NCBI RefSeq assembly: GCF_047663525.1
Contig: NC_092587.1
Location: 44,042,501-44,106,500 of the forward strand
DNA: 64,000 nt
Source: Anas platyrhynchos
Lineage: Eukaryota > Chordata > Aves > Anseriformes > Anatidae
Direction: 5' to 3'
How positions within the stretch are numbered: the stretch's first letter is position 1; each line of letters starts with the position of its first letter. Both the position numbers and the translations under genes were made by a program. The notes beneath the pieces were generated by a model, which did no database searches, was not told the DNA's origin, and was given only the letters and a program-made list of their open reading frames with translations. This document shows positions 1 through 17,256 of this stretch, piece by piece.

Positions 1-555
1 AGGAGGAAAACCTTCTGGCATAGCTGATACTCAAAACAAGCATAACAGGTCAGTGACAAAACATGGAAAACCAGCTAGCTTTAAAATTAATCTATATTTG
101 GAGTTGTCCATGTCACATGTCCCTTCTCTAAGGCAAAATCATGACACAACTGTGCTGTGGAAACTCAGTTACTTCTTTTAACTTTTTCATCTCTTCTTTC
201 TTCTGACAGACCTATTTTGACTCCAGCTGTACTCAGTGAGTTTGGGTTACGGACATAGGCTGCAGCAAAAGGAAAGTTGCACCACCCTGGACTTCTTTGG
301 GGCCAAACCACATCTACTTCCATGCCCTGAGGAGATGGTCTGGTGTCTATGGAAGGAAGACTGACCCCATGGTACCACAATGGACCAATCAGTCTATAAC
401 TTGCAAAGCAGAAGAGAGGAAGGTATTTTCCATCTGGACTACCCAATTAAATGTTAAGCAGTCCAGAAAAAAAAATCCACTGGAGATGGATGCTGAAGGT
501 CAATTTTGCCAAGCTCGTGTAGCCATAAGAAGTAAAAGCTTGTCCAAACACTGAG

Positions 556-8008
<7,453 letters not shown>

Positions 8009-8140
8009 TTTGTGCCGTCCCCCTCGTAGCGCGGCTCGCAGCACGCTGGGAGCTGTAGTGTGCCCCGGGGCGGCTGTGGGACTTGTAGTGCGGGGCGGGG
8101 CGGGACGGGACGGGGCAACGCGCAGGGCCGCAGGGCTGTG
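8009..8140 (-). promoter_or_regulatory. DDX47 CpG-rich promoter with two ZNF143-like motifs
   Basis: Just upstream of the start codon the minus strand reads ACTACAGCTCCCAGCGTGC (8041-8059) and ACTACAAGTCCCACAGCC (8072-8089). Both match the known ZNF143/SBS consensus ACTACAAYTCCCAGMATGC at most positions. GC boxes (GGGGCGGGG type) follow at 8090-8110. No TATA box is visible. This is the usual layout of a housekeeping CpG-island promoter. Factor identity is inferred from the motif only. Confidence 0.65.
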
Positions 8141-8454
8141 GGGAGGCTCTCGTGGTGCTTGGGCACCGTGTGTGTGGTGTGCAGGGCGCCCCGGCTCCTG
8201 AATCCTGCGGCTGTAGAGGAAGCAGGCAAATGAGCGAGCCAGTCCCCGAAGTGCACGCATGCAAGGAACAATTTAACATGCTCAGAGCTTCATTTTGGAG
8301 TACCAGTGTGGGGGAAAGAAACCACAAACGGCAAAAACTGTCATTGTTCTCCCTTGTTTTCATGTGCATGGTAGTTATCAAAGTGCCTGAAACGCAACAA
8401 AACACACCAAACTGTAGCGACAGAGCACAAAATGAGAGAACGGGCGTTGGGAAT

Positions 8455-8730
8455 GGAAGATACCTCATGGCAGGGCGAGAGGGAACAGCCTCGAGTTGTG
8501 CCAGGGGAGGGTCAGGTTGGAAATGAAGAGACGTTTCTTTTCAGAAAGAGCAGCCAGGCACTGGGACGGGTTGCCCAGGAAGGCGGTGGTGTCACCATTC
8601 CTGGGGGTGTTCAAGGAAAGGTTGGGCCTGGTGCTTAGGGACATGGTTTAGTGGGTGACATTGGTGGTAGGGGGATGGTTGGACCAGATGGTCTTGAAGA
8701 TCTCTTCCAACCTTAATGACTCTGTGATTC
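8455..8730 (+). mobile_element. CR1 LINE 3' end, 5'-truncated
   Basis: The stretch follows the remembered CR1 3' consensus: a GCCAGGGG-type start, the GGTTGCCCAGGAAGG block, the CACCATTCCTGGGGGTGTTC block, the GGTTGGACCAGATGGTCTTG block, and the ending CTTCCAACCTTAATGACTCTGTGATTC, which carries the family's degenerate 8-bp terminal repeat. It is non-coding, a typical dead-on-arrival 5'-truncated copy. Short open frames across it are not genes. Confidence 0.85.
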
Positions 8731-11279
8731 AAACACTCCCCCAGCTCTCTTTCGAGGCACTGTCACCACCCAGGCAGGCAGCCTGCAGGTGCACAGGGAC
8801 AGGTGAGAATGGCGGGGGATGTGGTGCCCTTTGGGGGAAAGCGGTGCCAAAATTCCATGTCATGGCAGTCGTTCCTGAGCTCCCCCCCCCTTCCATCTGG
8901 TCTGTGTGTGCCCTCTGATCTGCAGTCCCAACACCAACTGCAGCAGGGCACTCTTGCAGCTAGGTGAATGTCCTTTACTTTAAGGAAGAATGGTGCTACA
9001 ATATCAAAGGGCTTGGGCCTGAAAAGGACTGCAGAGCTGACTGCAAAACAGAACTCATAAACTGCATTTCTGAGCAGACCTCCATCTCTTGCCACTTGGG
9101 AAGCTTGTCTGGGTGTGCTCATAGTGGAAAAGCTGACGTACCTGAGCATCTGTCACTGGATTCCAAGTGTGCCATTTCCTCTGCTCCCAGAACAATGAGG
9201 AAAGTGAGAGGAAATCCGAACAAACTCTCTGCATGACAGGGAAAGGAGAGGAAGCCTGAAACAATTCACTGTGCAGCAGTGGAAATTAAACTGCTGCATC
9301 CCACTGTGATCAGGAGCAATTATTTAAAAAAAAATAATACCACAGCACCTGATGTAGATGATAGCTATGAAAATATGTTAACGAAAAATTATAAGGGTTT
9401 GAGCTATAAGCTTGCTGTATCTGAAGTGTAGGCCTGGAAAGTACGTAGACATGAACCCCTGTAAGGGTCACTGTGACACCTTGGGAAATGGAGTCAGGGA
9501 TGTGATGGAAGTTTCTGATTCTTTGTTGAGTTTACTGCTCAGATAACATGACAGGTGCTGTTTTTTGGGGGCAAGGGGAGCAATTCGTTAGCTATTCTGG
9601 TAAGTTCCAGTTTAGGTGATTTCCTTGTGTACAGCCTCCCTTTAGTACAGGTATAATAGCAACTGTTTCAGAAGTGATGCATAATAAGACAAGATGTGTA
9701 TAAGGGGTGATAGTTAATGCTAAATGGTCCAGTCCACTCATTGGGACGCACAGGGAGGCTATTAGAATATCCTCGCTTCCTGACTTTATACAGACACCTC
9801 TGTCATATATACTTTTTATTATGCTTTCAGAACGTACTATGGGATTTCATGTTAAAATGATAATTGCATTCCTACCTCATCACCGAATCAGTCCTCCCTG
9901 AAGCAGTTTCAGCAAAAGGGGAGTAAGGATGGCATGAGGAGGCCAGGACTCACAGCTACCAACCCAGGCTATTCATCAGCTCACACATACACACTTCTCT
10001 CCCCCACTTCCCAGCTGCTGAAGGAAGAGTTCAGCCAACAAACACATCTACAAATTTGAAGGACTAATAGCATAACTACTATTAAAAAAAGCTGCTGAGA
10101 TAAGACAGCTCCCCTAAATGTTGCTTTTGACTCTAAGGGAGTCAAAATATTGCAACTAAGCCAATACTGGGGTATGTGCTCCACCCCAACCCTGCCCAGC
10201 CCTCCCTTTCCCCACCCTCTCCCCCCCCCAAAAAAAGAAAAAATAAATATTTTTTGCTTGTGTAGCTAAGAATGGAAGTAAAAGTATCTCTGATTTGTCC
10301 TCAGCTACTGAAGAGGTGGCTGTGATTGCGGTGCAGGACTGTGTTAAACAAACCAGCACTAAAGAAACTCTGAGCTGTCAAATTCAGATCTTTTTTTTAG
10401 ATCTGTCTATTCAGATTTGTGTTGTTGTTCCTATGTTGTTCCCTGTGGTGGGACATGAACACAAAAGATGCATTGCCAGAAAAACTGGGGAGAGAGTAAA
10501 AGAAGAAATGAGTTACATAATTTTGTCTGTGATGACGAAAGCAGCCGTCTCAAAAGAACCTGGTGTTTATGGTATGGAGCTCTCTGGTGACATGCTGGAG
10601 CACTAAGAAAAATTCCACACCATGCCTGTCTTTGCACAGCATGCAGTTCACACTCCGAAAACACACTTATGTGCTCACATGTATGCACCTCGCAGCATCT
10701 GCATGTCAGAGACCAGCATGCACAGGGTACATGGGCTCATGTGCACGCCAGGATATGCAGTCACACAGATATAAATGCAGACATTCATACGTGAATGCCA
10801 GCTGGGTATCATGGAGTCAATGACCTCACTTTTCATTCTCCCCTTCTGAGCACATCCAGCTGCTCATACAGTGTCTGGAGCTTTGGGGTGAGGCAAGAGG
10901 CAGGAATGTGATCACATGCAGGTGTGCAGAGAGACACTGACACAAAAGTTCTTCATATTCTTTTAATCAAATTAACAATGTACTTGTTCATTTATGGCAA
11001 ACAGACATGGGCATTACAGAAATCTGAGTCACATTCTATGGGACCAAAGCTTTTGTTTTATGTGCCAAAACAAAAGTGGGAGTCATGAAAGAAAGAGACA
11101 AGGTAAGGAAAAGTAGTCAAAATTTGTGAGATGGAGTGTTTCCCTTCCCACGATTTTCTTGGTGCTACAGAATTACAGATTAGCTCTTCTGATCATTTTG
11201 ATTCATGTTTCTGCAGGAAGTTCCCCTGCGGATTGGGGTCTACCTGTGGAGGTGGAATTGTCGCTGTGTTAAGTCCTCT
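8731..11279. other. Intergenic DDX47-APOLD1, no gene seen
   Basis: Unique-looking sequence without a recognisable exon, RNA gene or long repeat. Short open frames (60-130 codons) on both strands lack conserved motifs and start context. Around 10,620-10,800 there is a loose run of alternating purine-pyrimidine words (CATGTATGCA type). Confidence 0.5.
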
Positions 11280-11568
11280 ATCTGTCTCAAGCTAGTTTCC
11301 AGGGTGTCTTCCATGTACCTCTTCCAGGTACTGACATGATCCCCATCATCACTGCACTTGAGCACTTTGTGATATTTGTCCCAGAAATACCCCTGTGAGG
11401 TAGGGAAGTGCTACTATCCCCATTTTTACACAGGGAACTGAGGCACTGAGGGGCTGAAAATCACTAGGTACGTACTTAGCAGAACAGTCACTGGAAACTG
11501 GATCCCAAGTCATTCCTCCTGCTTCCTAAGGGCTCTGACCACTGAATCATCCTGCTCCTCTGCACCCC
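11280..11568 (+). mobile_element. Ancient MIR-like CORE-SINE fossil
   Basis: The diagnostic strings of the MIR/CORE-SINE group appear in order: CCCTGTGAGGTAGG (about 11,391), ATCCCCATTTTTACACAGGG, AACTGAGGCACTGAG (about 11,438), a shortened AAGTGACTTGCC-like part, GGATCCCAAGTC, and CTGACCACTGAATCATCCTGC (about 11,535). Divergence looks high, as expected for a family shared by amniotes. The left boundary is approximate. Confidence 0.7.
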
Positions 11569-12610
11569 TCTTGATTATTAGTACCTGTGTATGTATTGTC
11601 AATGTGAAGCCTTCCACTGGAAGCACTGCTAAGAGTAAGTGTAGCTCTCCGCAGGCACTGCCTCCTCCCTTCCCAGACAAGTCACTGTGGGTTTCACAGG
11701 CTGTTTGACTGCACAGAGAGTGGCACCTCCATCTCTCAGATGTGCTCGCGTCAGTGCTAGGCTCCAGCTCGGACCAGTAACACAAGCCTACTCTTCCCTC
11801 CCTGCTCCAAAAGGTACACTTACTTTTCTCCCCAAGAGTCCCCCAAGGCAGTCTCTGGTCCCAGGGTCACTGACCAATCTTCCTCCCTATTTTGGTTCCT
11901 AAGATCTGTCTCTGATTAACCATAGTTCCCCATACTTTGTAACTACCATCTTTCAGGCCATGCTTTCCATTTCCTATAGGGGTTTGCCCTCCCTCACAGA
12001 CAAAGATCATGTAACTTGCTCTCACATGCCACAGACTTGCTTTGCCTCTCAGAACTGCTGTATCACTTTGGAGCAGAGATGTCCTTTAAAAAAAAAAATA
12101 AATACAACATCAAACCCTAAAATTTTCCTCTGTAAATAAATAGAATACAAATATCACAGTTCTCAGCCAGGAAAGGTTTCTTTAAAACAGACAACAGTTT
12201 CTGGCCACTATATATTTTCACCCTGGGATGAAGAGCCATCCATACAGTCTATCATATCTGGGGCTGCTTGCTTCAACAGCCTTTCCAGATGTACCTTGGT
12301 AATGGGACTGTAATCTACTGGAAACTGTTGGCTGCTGGCTCTTTGAGGGTATCCCAGCCCCCTCACTGTTCATAGATTTGTGAATTATTTACAACCCAGG
12401 GTCAGTCAGCACCAAAACTGCAGGGATTTCATGGGTCTACTGACCAGCTCCTTTCTGCTGCCATGGGAAGGCAGAGTTAGGTGGCTGGGGAAACAGGACT
12501 GAGGAATGGCCACCTTCCCCTGTGATCAGACTCCATGTGTCCATCATAACCTGGTTTAATTATGGGGCAAACTCTTTCAGCTGGATGGTCTTGGGGTCTT
12601 GGTGGTGGTT
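11569..12610. other. APOLD1 3' side, probable UTR and spacer
   Basis: No second gene is visible. Part is presumably the 3' untranslated region of the minus-strand APOLD1. I found no clear minus-strand AATAAA close to the stop, so the transcript end is not placed. Confidence 0.4.
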
Positions 12611-13315
12611 TTAGCACCCAGGCTGTTTCCTCATCCGTGGGGAAAGCTGTGTCCTGGACTCAAGGAGTTCACAGACTTCATCCATTGCCCTGGTACAGGT
12701 CTCAAGGTTGGCAGCCAGCTTCTGGATTTTGGCCTTCAGCACGGCCTGGCTCACTTTTGTGACCTCCTTTGTATATTCTGGCACAAGGAAGCTGTGGGAG
12801 CCGCAGAAGACCAAGAAGCAGACGGAGTTGTACAGCGAAATGGAGGCCCTCTTCTCGGACTGGAGCAGTGCGGGGTCCCCTGGGCCCTGCCCCCGGCGGA
12901 GGAATTCCAGGCAGCCGAGGATTTCCCTCATCTGTTTCCGACAAGTCGTTGCAATTTCCTGCACCTTTCTCACCTCCCGGGAATTGCAGAGCACCAAGGA
13001 GAGATCAGAGGTGATATTGACAGCCCCCCCAGCAGTGGCTAGGCCCAAACCCACAGCTGATGCCAGGAGGGAGGCTCCCAGTGTAGCCGGGCTCAGGGAC
13101 AGCCCCACGATGGCCGTGACTGCTCCCGCGGCGGTCAGCGAGCTCCCGCTGATGTTGGCAATCAGGGACCTTTTGCGGAGCTTGTTTATTTTACGAGCTG
13201 CCTTGTGGAGGTGAGCAATTTGACCACGCAGCCTTCGTCTCTGATCCAGCAGTGCTATATGGAAGTGGTGCGTGGGGTCCACTGTCTGGGGAAGGGCAGC
13301 ACCGTTCCTCTCCAT
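12611..13315 (-). CDS. APOLD1: APOLD1, apolipoprotein L domain-containing protein 1
   Basis: 234-aa protein in one coding exon. Human APOLD1 is an endothelial, immediate-early regulated membrane protein (known from the family). The match to the human protein is clear in the segment RRRSLIANISGSSLTA-like (about residues 47-62), in the glycine/alanine-rich hydrophobic pair IVGLSLSPATLGASLL and AVGLGLATAGGAVNI (about 68-101), then TSDLSLVLCNSREV, the hydrophobic SLYNSVCFLVF (about 159-169), and KVSQAVLKAKIQKLA with a following heptad-like helix. The start is the ATG at 13313-13315 (MERNG), matching the MERP start of the short human form. A splice acceptor (TTTCTGGACAG) sits directly before it, so a separate 5' exon is expected. 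Stop TAA at 12611-12613. DDX47 lies downstream on the same strand, the order I recall on human 12p13. Confidence 0.93.
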   Translation of the reverse strand: MERNGAALPQTVDPTHHFHIALLDQRRRLRGQIAHLHKAARKINKLRKRSLIANISGSSLTAAGAVTAIVGLSLSPATLGASLLASAVGLGLATAGGAVNITSDLSLVLCNSREVRKVQEIATTCRKQMREILGCLEFLRRGQGPGDPALLQSEKRASISLYNSVCFLVFCGSHSFLVPEYTKEVTKVSQAVLKAKIQKLAANLETCTRAMDEVCELLESRTQLSPRMRKQPGC

Positions 13316-13465
13316 GGCCTCTGTCCAGAAATAGAAAAAGTTAAGTTGGGATTTACAGAAAAAAAAGACAAAAAAAAAAAGACATGCTCAGCCTGGACTT
13401 CCATTTCAGGGATGGCACCCAGCCAATTTTCTAGTTTCTCCCGGCTACTTGAAAGGTTGGCTGTC

Positions 13466-13519
13466 CGCACGCACGCATACGCTCACGTACACACACGCAC
13501 GCACACACGTACACACGTG
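13466..13519. repeat. Alternating CA/CG/TG tract
   Basis: Mostly alternating purine-pyrimidine (CACGCACGCATACG..., CACACACGTACACACGTGTATG), a sequence type prone to Z-DNA. It lies about 150 bp upstream of the APOLD1 coding exon, within the inferred intron. Confidence 0.8.
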
Positions 13520-13899
13520 TATGTTCAATTACCGTATTCCAACTTTCAGACAGAGGAATTTTTAAATGTTTTTTCTTGATCCTTGAGAAGACTAAAGCAT
13601 CTTAAGGACTGGCATCTGAGATACTGTTCTTGTTTCTGTGAGCACACAAAATATCTCTTCCTACCCTGGGAACAAAAATTTCCTTAAGATTAAGTGACTT
13701 GGTGTCCAATGCTGCCAGAACTAATAGGTACTGTCCCCACCATGGGATTCAGAGGATTTGCAATATTAAAGGGCATCCATCACAAGAAAGGACAGACTCT
13801 GAGGAGATCTCAGTAGTAGAAAAACCCCATTTTAGGACCAGCTAAGCAAAGCTGTTCATTAATGCAGCCATCTTTTCTAAGTATTCTGTACTGTGAACT

Positions 13900-14290
13900 G
13901 GAGGGTCCTGGCCCCTCACACTGGCACACTATGACTAGGTCCCCTGGTGAAGGGATGCAAGACACGGTCTCCTGATGGCTCTTGAACAGGAGACGTTTAT
14001 TACCCTTTTTCACTTATTACCCTTTTTCACTTGTTACCCTTATTCACTTTTTAACATATACTGTCCCCGTAGCCCCACGTGCTGTCCATGCACCCGAATC
14101 TGTCATACAATTGGTTAGAGACCCTCAGACATGCCCCTCAGCCAGCCAGCCAGCCAGCAACTGGCCACTGCCCAAAGCTCATCTTTAACACTGTAGCCAA
14201 TTTACGTTATCTCAACCTTGCTCAAGTGATGTGTGAAACAGCACGGAGCCACCTGCAAATTCCTTTCCCACACCCTGGGGCTTTCATTCT
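13900..14290 (-). mobile_element. Possible solo LTR remnant
   Basis: On the minus strand an AATAAACGTCTCCTG string follows an AT-rich block and is followed by a U5-like GC-richer segment. Inside are three copies of a 17-mer (TTATTACCCTTTTTCAC on the plus strand, 13,997-14,048). Clear TG/CA ends and target-site duplications were not found, so family and borders are uncertain. Confidence 0.3.
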
Positions 14291-14376
14291 TCAGACTCCC
14301 TGTCTTCCAGAAGGAAGAAACCACCTACCAAAGAGTCTTTCCATCCTGAAGTGTGTAAATAAATTATTCTTGTTGC

Positions 14377-14377
<1 letters not shown>

Positions 14378-14425
<48 letters not shown>

Positions 14426-14426
14426 T
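14378..14426. repeat. (ATT)n microsatellite
   Basis: About 15 uninterrupted copies of a trinucleotide, ATT on the plus strand. The open frame of poly-leucine across it is an artefact of the repeat. Confidence 0.95.
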
Positions 14427-16806
14427 TATTTTCCCTACTGCTTGTCCTAATCCATCTCACACAGAATCCTTTAGGGCCTCCCCTGTCTCCTGTGACTGTC
14501 AGAACAACATCCCATTCTCTCTGAGGCCCTTGGTATCATCAAGCTATTTGAGCCACTTGTGCTTTTCTTAGCTGGAGGCATTTTTAAATATGGCTCTAAT
14601 CAGAGATGAAGCTGAAGGGAGAAGGACTAACACTAAGCTAAATAAATACTGGTGTCGAAATGAGCAATGAGCACATCATCAATGACTTAGCAACAGATCA
14701 ATATCGTGATCATTAACTATATCAATTCCTGTAACATCTTAACAATTTGTTCTGCAGATTTTCTCTCTGAGAACACTCTAGTAATACCAGTAGCCATCTA
14801 ACTGCACAGTTAGTAGAACAGTCATTCAATATATAGCCTCAGCCGTACAGTGAAACGTTTCTTTTGATTACACTGATTTATACCAGCATAAAAGAAAACC
14901 AAGACATCTCCTGTTTTTAGGGGAAAATCTCCCCAACAATATTTTTTTAAAAATTAATTTACTGTTATTAAGAAATTATAAATACAGTTTATTAATAAAT
15001 TATTAATAAATATTAGCTTTAGAAATATTATTAAATACTGTGCACAATAGTCCCAAATCAGTTTCTAAAATGCACATGCTTTCCTAATGCAGGTCTCAAA
15101 CAGATTCCAATGAAATACTGGTTCAAACTTACCTTTAGTTTCCAGCTGACCTCCCAACAGACAAATTTTGGTCTGTTTCTGGAGGAGACCAATTTATAGC
15201 TCCTGTGGACCAATTGCTGCAATGGGAATGCTTTGCCTCATACTGGGAGTTTGCCATTTCCTGCTCTCCCTTGTGCAGAAGGATGTGACACACTGGAAAG
15301 TGACCTGAGGGACAGCGAGCACACATCATGTTCAGGAAGCGATCCCTGCGAATGAACATTGTGTGTTCGCTTTTCCTGAAGTGTAGGGGGGAAAAAAATA
15401 ATAATGAAAAAAATCTCGGCCTATTCCTGGTTCTGAGCTAGTGCAGTCATTCCCCCCAGGGAGCAGTTGCCTTTCCTTTCCCTGAAATAGCAACTGACTT
15501 TACTCTATGCTGGAGCCGCCAATTACTTGATGACTGAAGTTTCCCCCCACTCCACATCTAGAGCATCAGCCATTCAGCTACTTCATTCAAGGCCAGTGTA
15601 CTTTTAAAATCCCGTCTCTTTGGGACGATGGTGCTTGTGACTGGCTGGAGTGCAGCAGTGCTGCGTGAGAGCTGGAGCGGTGCTCAGCCCATGTAAGGGA
15701 AGCAGCAAGTGGCAAGGTGATGGCTCTGGATTCACATCCCTGCCCCTTCCCAGTAGACAAAACTGTTGCTCTGTTTCTCAACCATGGGCACTGTTATTTT
15801 CCTAAACTGCATGCCCAGCAGTTGATGACCAGAAAGAAGGGGTCACTGGGATCTCCTCCTTTGCTGCCTGCTATTGCCTGGCAGCCGTGCCCACCTACTG
15901 ATGTGGCCAGAAGGAGGAGATTGTCAGGGTGTTGGGGAGGAACAGTCTGAGTGACACTCCTGGTGCTGCCTTTCACACTGAGCCAGGGCCAGCTTGAATT
16001 AAAGACAGGAAAAGGAAATGACTGTTTGGTGGCACTAAGTGGTGCAGTTCACCTCGGACCAGAGTGGTGTGTGTCCCTCTTTACACAGGGCCTGCAGTGC
16101 CAGGGACATCCATTTCAAGCAGCTGTGCTGGAAGACAGCAAATGTATTTTCTTGCTTGGTGGTTTCTTCAGGACTGCTTGCCTCTCATTCTGCCTCAGGG
16201 TCCCCCAGGCATAGCTAATCTGAAAGCCACATAGTTTTTACTGAGTGGCAAGCCTTTACTGTTGAATCTGTGAAGTGTGTAGCCACACAGTTGCTGCAGC
16301 TGACCCAGAGAAGGGACAAAGACTGTGAAAGAGCAGGCAGGGAGAGGAGAAGGCTGGGGTTGCTCATTTCAGTGCAGCTTGGTTTTAGAACATCTTAAAC
16401 TGACCATGAAACAGTATGTCAAGTGTTTTGTCATGGGCGGATGAAACTGGATATGAACAAAAAAAATCGATATCATTAAAAAGCTTCTACAACCTGTCAC
16501 AGAATGGAAAGAGAAAACATTGTTTTGAAGATGCTTAAATAAGCAATCTTGGTCTGTTACACTTTGTACGTATTATATGTTAACAGGAAGATGACTTTTG
16601 ACACTGAGGGAAATTGTGCCTTAGCCTTTCCTTTTGTTTTAGCAAAAATATGCTTGAATTGGAGCCCATCTGCTTTGGCAAAGGTTTGCAGTTGATAGAC
16701 ATGAGAGTTCTTTCACACATTCCCAACAGAAAAAGCTTTCTTGATGTAATTGCACCTGCATTGTGACTCGTCTTGGCATAGATTTTTTTGTTTGAACAGT
16801 GAGTTT
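14427..16806. other. Spacer, no gene recognised
   Basis: AT-rich at 14,940-15,060 (TTATTAATAAAT runs), otherwise ordinary composition. Apart from the candidate untranslated exon ending at 15,133 (minus strand), I see no exon, RNA gene or repeat family that I can name. Confidence 0.45.
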
Positions 16807-16969
16807 GGAGAGGAGAGGAGAGGAGAGGAGAGGAGAGGAGAGGAGAGGAGAGGAGAGGAGAGGAGAGGAGAGGAGAGGAGAGGAGAGGAGAGGAGAGGAG
16901 AGGAGAGGAGAGGAGAGGAGAGGAGAGGAGAGGAGAGGAGAGGAGAGGAGAGGAGAGGAGAGGAGAGGA
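16807..16969. repeat. (GGAGA)n pentanucleotide array, about 32 copies
   Basis: Essentially perfect 5-bp repeat of pure purines on the plus strand. A pentamer without stop words stays open in several frames, which explains the apparent Ser/Leu-rich and Glu/Arg-rich reading frames here; they are not genes. Confidence 0.98.
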
Positions 16970-17041
16970 TGATGACAATATGACAACAATGACAATGATA
17001 AGGAGGAGGATGAGGAGGAAGACAAGGAAGATGAGAAAAAA

Positions 17042-17256
17042 GAAGGGAAGGGAAGGGAAGGGAAGGGAAGGGAAGGGAAGGGAAGGGAAGGGAAGGGAAG
17101 GGAAGGGAAGGGAAGGGAAGGGAAGGGAAGGGAAGGGAAGGGAAGGGAAGGGAAGGGAAGGGAAGGGAAGGGAAGGGAAGGGAAGGGAAGGGAAGGGAAG
17201 GGAAGGGAAGGGAAGGGAAGGGAAGGGAAGGGAAGGGAAGGGAAGGGAAGGGAAGA
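17042..17256. repeat. (GGGAA)n pentanucleotide array, about 43 copies
   Basis: Second perfect purine pentamer, 73 bp after the first and one base different in unit (GGGAA against GGAGA). The interval 16,970-17,041 is a purine-rich GAT/GAG/GAC mixture. Together the strand is almost purely A+G for about 450 bp. Confidence 0.98.

Larger units (their letters stand above)
13321..15132 (-). other. Probable APOLD1 5' intron
   Basis: Acceptor AG at 13321-13322 next to the APOLD1 ATG. The best upstream donor I see on the minus strand is CTAAAG|GTAAGTTT at 15131-15133. The exon ending there has a TAA immediately before the donor in its longest frame, so it would be untranslated for APOLD1. The pairing is inferred and not proven. 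Confidence 0.35.
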
